From the NCBI GenBank assembly GCA_029058705.1, contig JAIDXA010000169.1, positions 1 to 9,124 of the forward strand: 9,124 nucleotides of DNA. The letters are read 5' to 3'. The translations under genes were made by a program, and so were the position numbers. Of the stretch, positions 7,398 through 9,124 are shown piece by piece (within the stretch, counting starts at the first letter, position 1; each line of letters begins with the position of its first letter). The notes beneath the pieces are model-generated. The model saw only the letters and a list, made by a program, of their open reading frames with translations, searched no databases and was not told the DNA's origin. Origin of the DNA: Paramuribaculum sp. (GTDB lineage: Bacteria; Bacteroidota; Bacteroidia; Bacteroidales; Muribaculaceae).

Positions 7398-7733
7398 ATG
7401 GACAATCTCACAAAAAAATACTACAAAATATCTGAAGTTGCCGAACTGCTTTCGATTCCGGCCTCCACACTGCGGTTCTGGGAAAGCAAGTTCACGGTCA
7501 TAAAGCCTTTCCGCAACAACCACGGAACCCGATTCTACACACCCTCCGACATCGACAAGATCGCACAGATCCACTATCTGGTAAAGGAGAGAGGCCTGAA
7601 ACTCGAGGCCGCGCAAGAACAACTCAGAATCAATCCGAAAGGAATTGACCAGCGCATGCAGACCCTTAACCGACTCAAAGATATGCGCCGACGCGCGCAG
7701 GAAATGCTTGACGCGCTCCACACTCTTCGATGA
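7398..7733 (+). CDS. MerR-family transcriptional regulator
   Basis: Small DNA-binding protein of 111 aa. The MerR winged helix-turn-helix is clear: YYKISEVAELLSIPASTLRFWE (8-29, helix-turn-helix) and then NNHGTRFYTPSDIDKIAQIHYLVKERGLKLEAAQEQL (40-76, wing and second helical pair). Residues 82-110 are charged and helical and could form the antiparallel dimerisation coil of the family. There is no C-terminal effector domain and no cysteine, so a metal- or redox-sensing role is unlikely and any ligand is unknown. It is divergent from alaS and shares a promoter region with it. MerR proteins usually bind as dimers to a dyad in the promoter spacer, and such a dyad is present in this gap. The start has no Shine-Dalgarno sequence, as for the other genes here. 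Which genes it controls cannot be read from the sequence. Confidence 0.93.
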   Translation: MDNLTKKYYKISEVAELLSIPASTLRFWESKFTVIKPFRNNHGTRFYTPSDIDKIAQIHYLVKERGLKLEAAQEQLRINPKGIDQRMQTLNRLKDMRRRAQEMLDALHTLR

Positions 7734-7912
7734 AAAACGGGGTGATTCGTAGAAAATCCTGGTCTTTTTTACCTAAATTCCTGTTAAAGTTTGCCAAAAA
7801 GGCCACTCTTTAAAAGATATGCACTAACTTTGCCAAGTTATTGGGACACACTATCAATGACACAAAACCATATCATTTCAACATTGCACATAAAACCACT
7901 TCATTATTAAGT
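7734..7912. other. Intergenic gap between merR and the secreted-protein gene
   Basis: The gap is AT-rich with no substantial coding sequence. A T run at 7765-7770 follows the merR stop, but the only possible stem before it is short and bulged, so I do not call a terminator. An 8-base direct repeat, TTTGCCAA, occurs at 7790-7797 and 7829-7836; the second copy overlaps the -7 promoter element. A 17-codon open frame (7857-7910) lies just before the next gene and is discussed as a finding. Confidence 0.5.
7825..7832 (+). promoter_or_regulatory. -7 promoter element for the secreted-protein gene
   Basis: TAACTTTG matches the Bacteroidetes -7 consensus TAnnTTTG and lies 80 bases upstream of the ATG at 7913. 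No good TTTG stands 19-21 bases upstream. The nearest upstream TTTG (7790-7793) is 31 bases away, too far for the usual spacing, so the -33 part is weak or absent. Confidence 0.55.
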
Positions 7913-9124
7913 ATGAAAAAATTCTACACCCCGGTTGTGGCTGTAGCCCTCATTGCAGGCTCAGCCTCGGCTCAACAGCTCCCCAACGCCGACTTTGAGG
8001 GAGCATGGCCCGACTGCGTTCCCTGGAACACAGCCAACACAACCACCAAACAAGGCACAACTCCGGAATCGTGGTGCGTCTCCAATGTCGTCACACCCGG
8101 AATGTCGTTAGGCAACCAGACAGTCGGAGAAAAGGCCACCGGAAACGGGAGCAACAGCGCTGTCAGAGTTTTCAACAAATCAACAGCCGGCCAGGTCATT
8201 CCCGGCTATCTCACGCTCGGAACCACCTGGAGCACTGCAAAGATCAAAGGCTCTACGCCTTCTGATGAAGATGGTGGGACATGGGGAGGGCTGAAGAATT
8301 TCACCTACCGCCCCGATGCAGTAAGTCTCGACTTCAAACACAGCAATGGAAGCGGGTCGACACAGCCTGCGACCGCAGTGGTCTATCTCTGGAAAGGAAA
8401 AACAGAACAGCAGGATGTGCCCGGAGCAAATACATATAGCCTGTTGTTTAATCCTTCCAACCCGGCCACATGTACAATGGAAAACCGCGACCGCAACATT
8501 CTCGGCCTCGAGACTATCAAAGGCGGCGCAGTGACCAAATCGGCCGACTTTGAAAAAATTGCGGCAACCACCTATTCGATCACCGAAACCACAGCCGAGT
8601 GGAAATCGCTCACCTTCCCGATTGAATATTTCAGCAATGCCACACCCGAAAACATCAATGTGATTTTCTCGGCCTGCGACTACTTCGCCGACCGCAAAAA
8701 CCATAAAGGCAACGACGAACTGACAGTCGACAATGTCCGCCTGATCTACTATTCGCGCCTTGCCTCGCTGAAAATCAACGGAACCGATGTCGATGGCTTC
8801 AGCAGCGACAAATTCGACTATGCGATCGACGAAGAAATGCCTTCGGCCGAAGCTATCGAAGCTCTCTGCCTCGGCAACTCCGGTTCGGCCAGCGCCGCGG
8901 TATCGGTCAACACAACCGACAACACGATCACCATCACCGTTACAAACAGCAATCAGGGCGGTCTGGACATCGACGGCGAAGCATCCCACGTCTACACTCT
9001 GACTTTCAAGGAAGCGGAAACACCGACACCTCCCGAACCCCAGGGTCTGACCTACCGTCGCAAATACACCGACAGCTCATCGCGCTACTACACGGAGATC
9101 TCCTATACGGTCAACGACAACAAC
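7913..9124 (+). CDS. Secreted PCMD-like protein with cadherin-like domain, 3' end beyond the window
   Basis: Only the first 404 codons are present; the frame is open to the right edge with no stop. The protein opens with a signal peptide, MKKFYTPVVAVALIAGSASA, with likely signal peptidase I cleavage before QQLPN. There is no lipobox, so it should be periplasmic, secreted, or anchored by an unseen C-terminus. Residues 22-60 (LPNADFEGAW...WCVSN) through about 280 (ELTVDNVRLIYY) resemble the PCMD family (Pfam PF13201, putative carbohydrate metabolism domain). In that family a lectin-like beta sandwich opens with an NxdFE-W motif and closes with a VDNVRL-type strand. Residues 282-366 (LASLKINGTDVDGFSSDKFDY...NTITITVTN...YTLTFKE) resemble a cadherin-like beta-sandwich module (PF12733 type). 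A short proline-rich linker (370-376) then leads to TYRRKYTDSSSRYY, the start of another region, not identified. The glycan ligand, if any, is unknown. A promoter-like element lies 80 bases upstream. Confidence 0.88.
   Translation, partial: MKKFYTPVVAVALIAGSASAQQLPNADFEGAWPDCVPWNTANTTTKQGTTPESWCVSNVVTPGMSLGNQTVGEKATGNGSNSAVRVFNKSTAGQVIPGYLTLGTTWSTAKIKGSTPSDEDGGTWGGLKNFTYRPDAVSLDFKHSNGSGSTQPATAVVYLWKGKTEQQDVPGANTYSLLFNPSNPATCTMENRDRNILGLETIKGGAVTKSADFEKIAATTYSITETTAEWKSLTFPIEYFSNATPENINVIFSACDYFADRKNHKGNDELTVDNVRLIYYSRLASLKINGTDVDGFSSDKFDYAIDEEMPSAEAIEALCLGNSGSASAAVSVNTTDNTITITVTNSNQGGLDIDGEASHVYTLTFKEAETPTPPEPQGLTYRRKYTDSSSRYYTEISYTVNDNN

Noticed and set aside
7338..7721. 127-codon minus-strand open frame opposite merR
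   Set aside because: The plus-strand frame encodes a clear MerR DNA-binding domain; the antisense frame has no features of its own.
7734..7770. Possible intrinsic terminator after merR
   Set aside because: The T run is present, but the only stem is GG..ATT/AATCC with a two-base bulge, too weak to call.
8180..8989. 269-codon minus-strand open frame opposite the secreted-protein gene
   Set aside because: It is Cys/Val/Gly/Phe-rich with no recognisable domain, and it mirrors a gene with a convincing signal peptide and domain order on the plus strand.
1..9124. CRISPR array, tRNA or rRNA gene, insertion sequence, attachment site
   Set aside because: Looked for on both strands. There are no regularly spaced repeats, no tRNA cloverleaf, no transposase-like protein and no terminal inverted repeats.

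Overview
The window reads as chromosomal DNA of a member of the Bacteroidota, most likely order Bacteroidales and plausibly a Muribaculaceae-like gut bacterium. Genes are moderately GC-rich and gaps are AT-rich. No clear Shine-Dalgarno sequence precedes the starts. Promoters follow the Bacteroidetes pattern TTTG-N19/20-TAnnTTTG. AlaRS is of the usual bacterial type, and a secreted protein resembles the PCMD family, which is largely restricted to this phylum. The family-level placement is an inference from overall gene style, not from a marker gene.

Layout. Positions 1-168 are a T/A-rich gap with a promoter reading leftwards out of the window. Positions 169-4446 hold three consecutive minus-strand genes for paralogous lipoproteins, read from right to left, with degenerate WG-type repeats. 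They are tightly spaced: the second and third overlap by 4 bases (ATGA), and the first and second are 28 bases apart if the internal start is used. A promoter at 4490-4521 drives them. Its -33 element abuts a strong hairpin (4521-4565) that probably terminates alaS transcription. Positions 4613-7237 carry alaS (874 aa), also on the minus strand, with its own promoter at 7301-7332. Divergent from it is a small MerR-family regulator (7398-7733, plus strand). The alaS and merR promoters lie back to back inside one imperfect dyad. Positions 7913-9124 hold the first 404 codons of a secreted protein, PCMD-like and then cadherin-like, which runs off the right edge.

How the parts relate. alaS is a housekeeping translation gene. 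The MerR protein has only a DNA-binding head and a short helix, and a symmetric GCCA-AAA-TGGC element sits in the alaS promoter spacer, the place MerR proteins usually bind. Control of alaS and/or its own gene is therefore a testable idea. The lipoprotein triad looks like an envelope module made by tandem duplication, with C-termini that have diverged. The right-hand gene is an independent exported protein. There is no tRNA, rRNA, CRISPR array, insertion sequence or obvious sign of horizontal transfer in the window.
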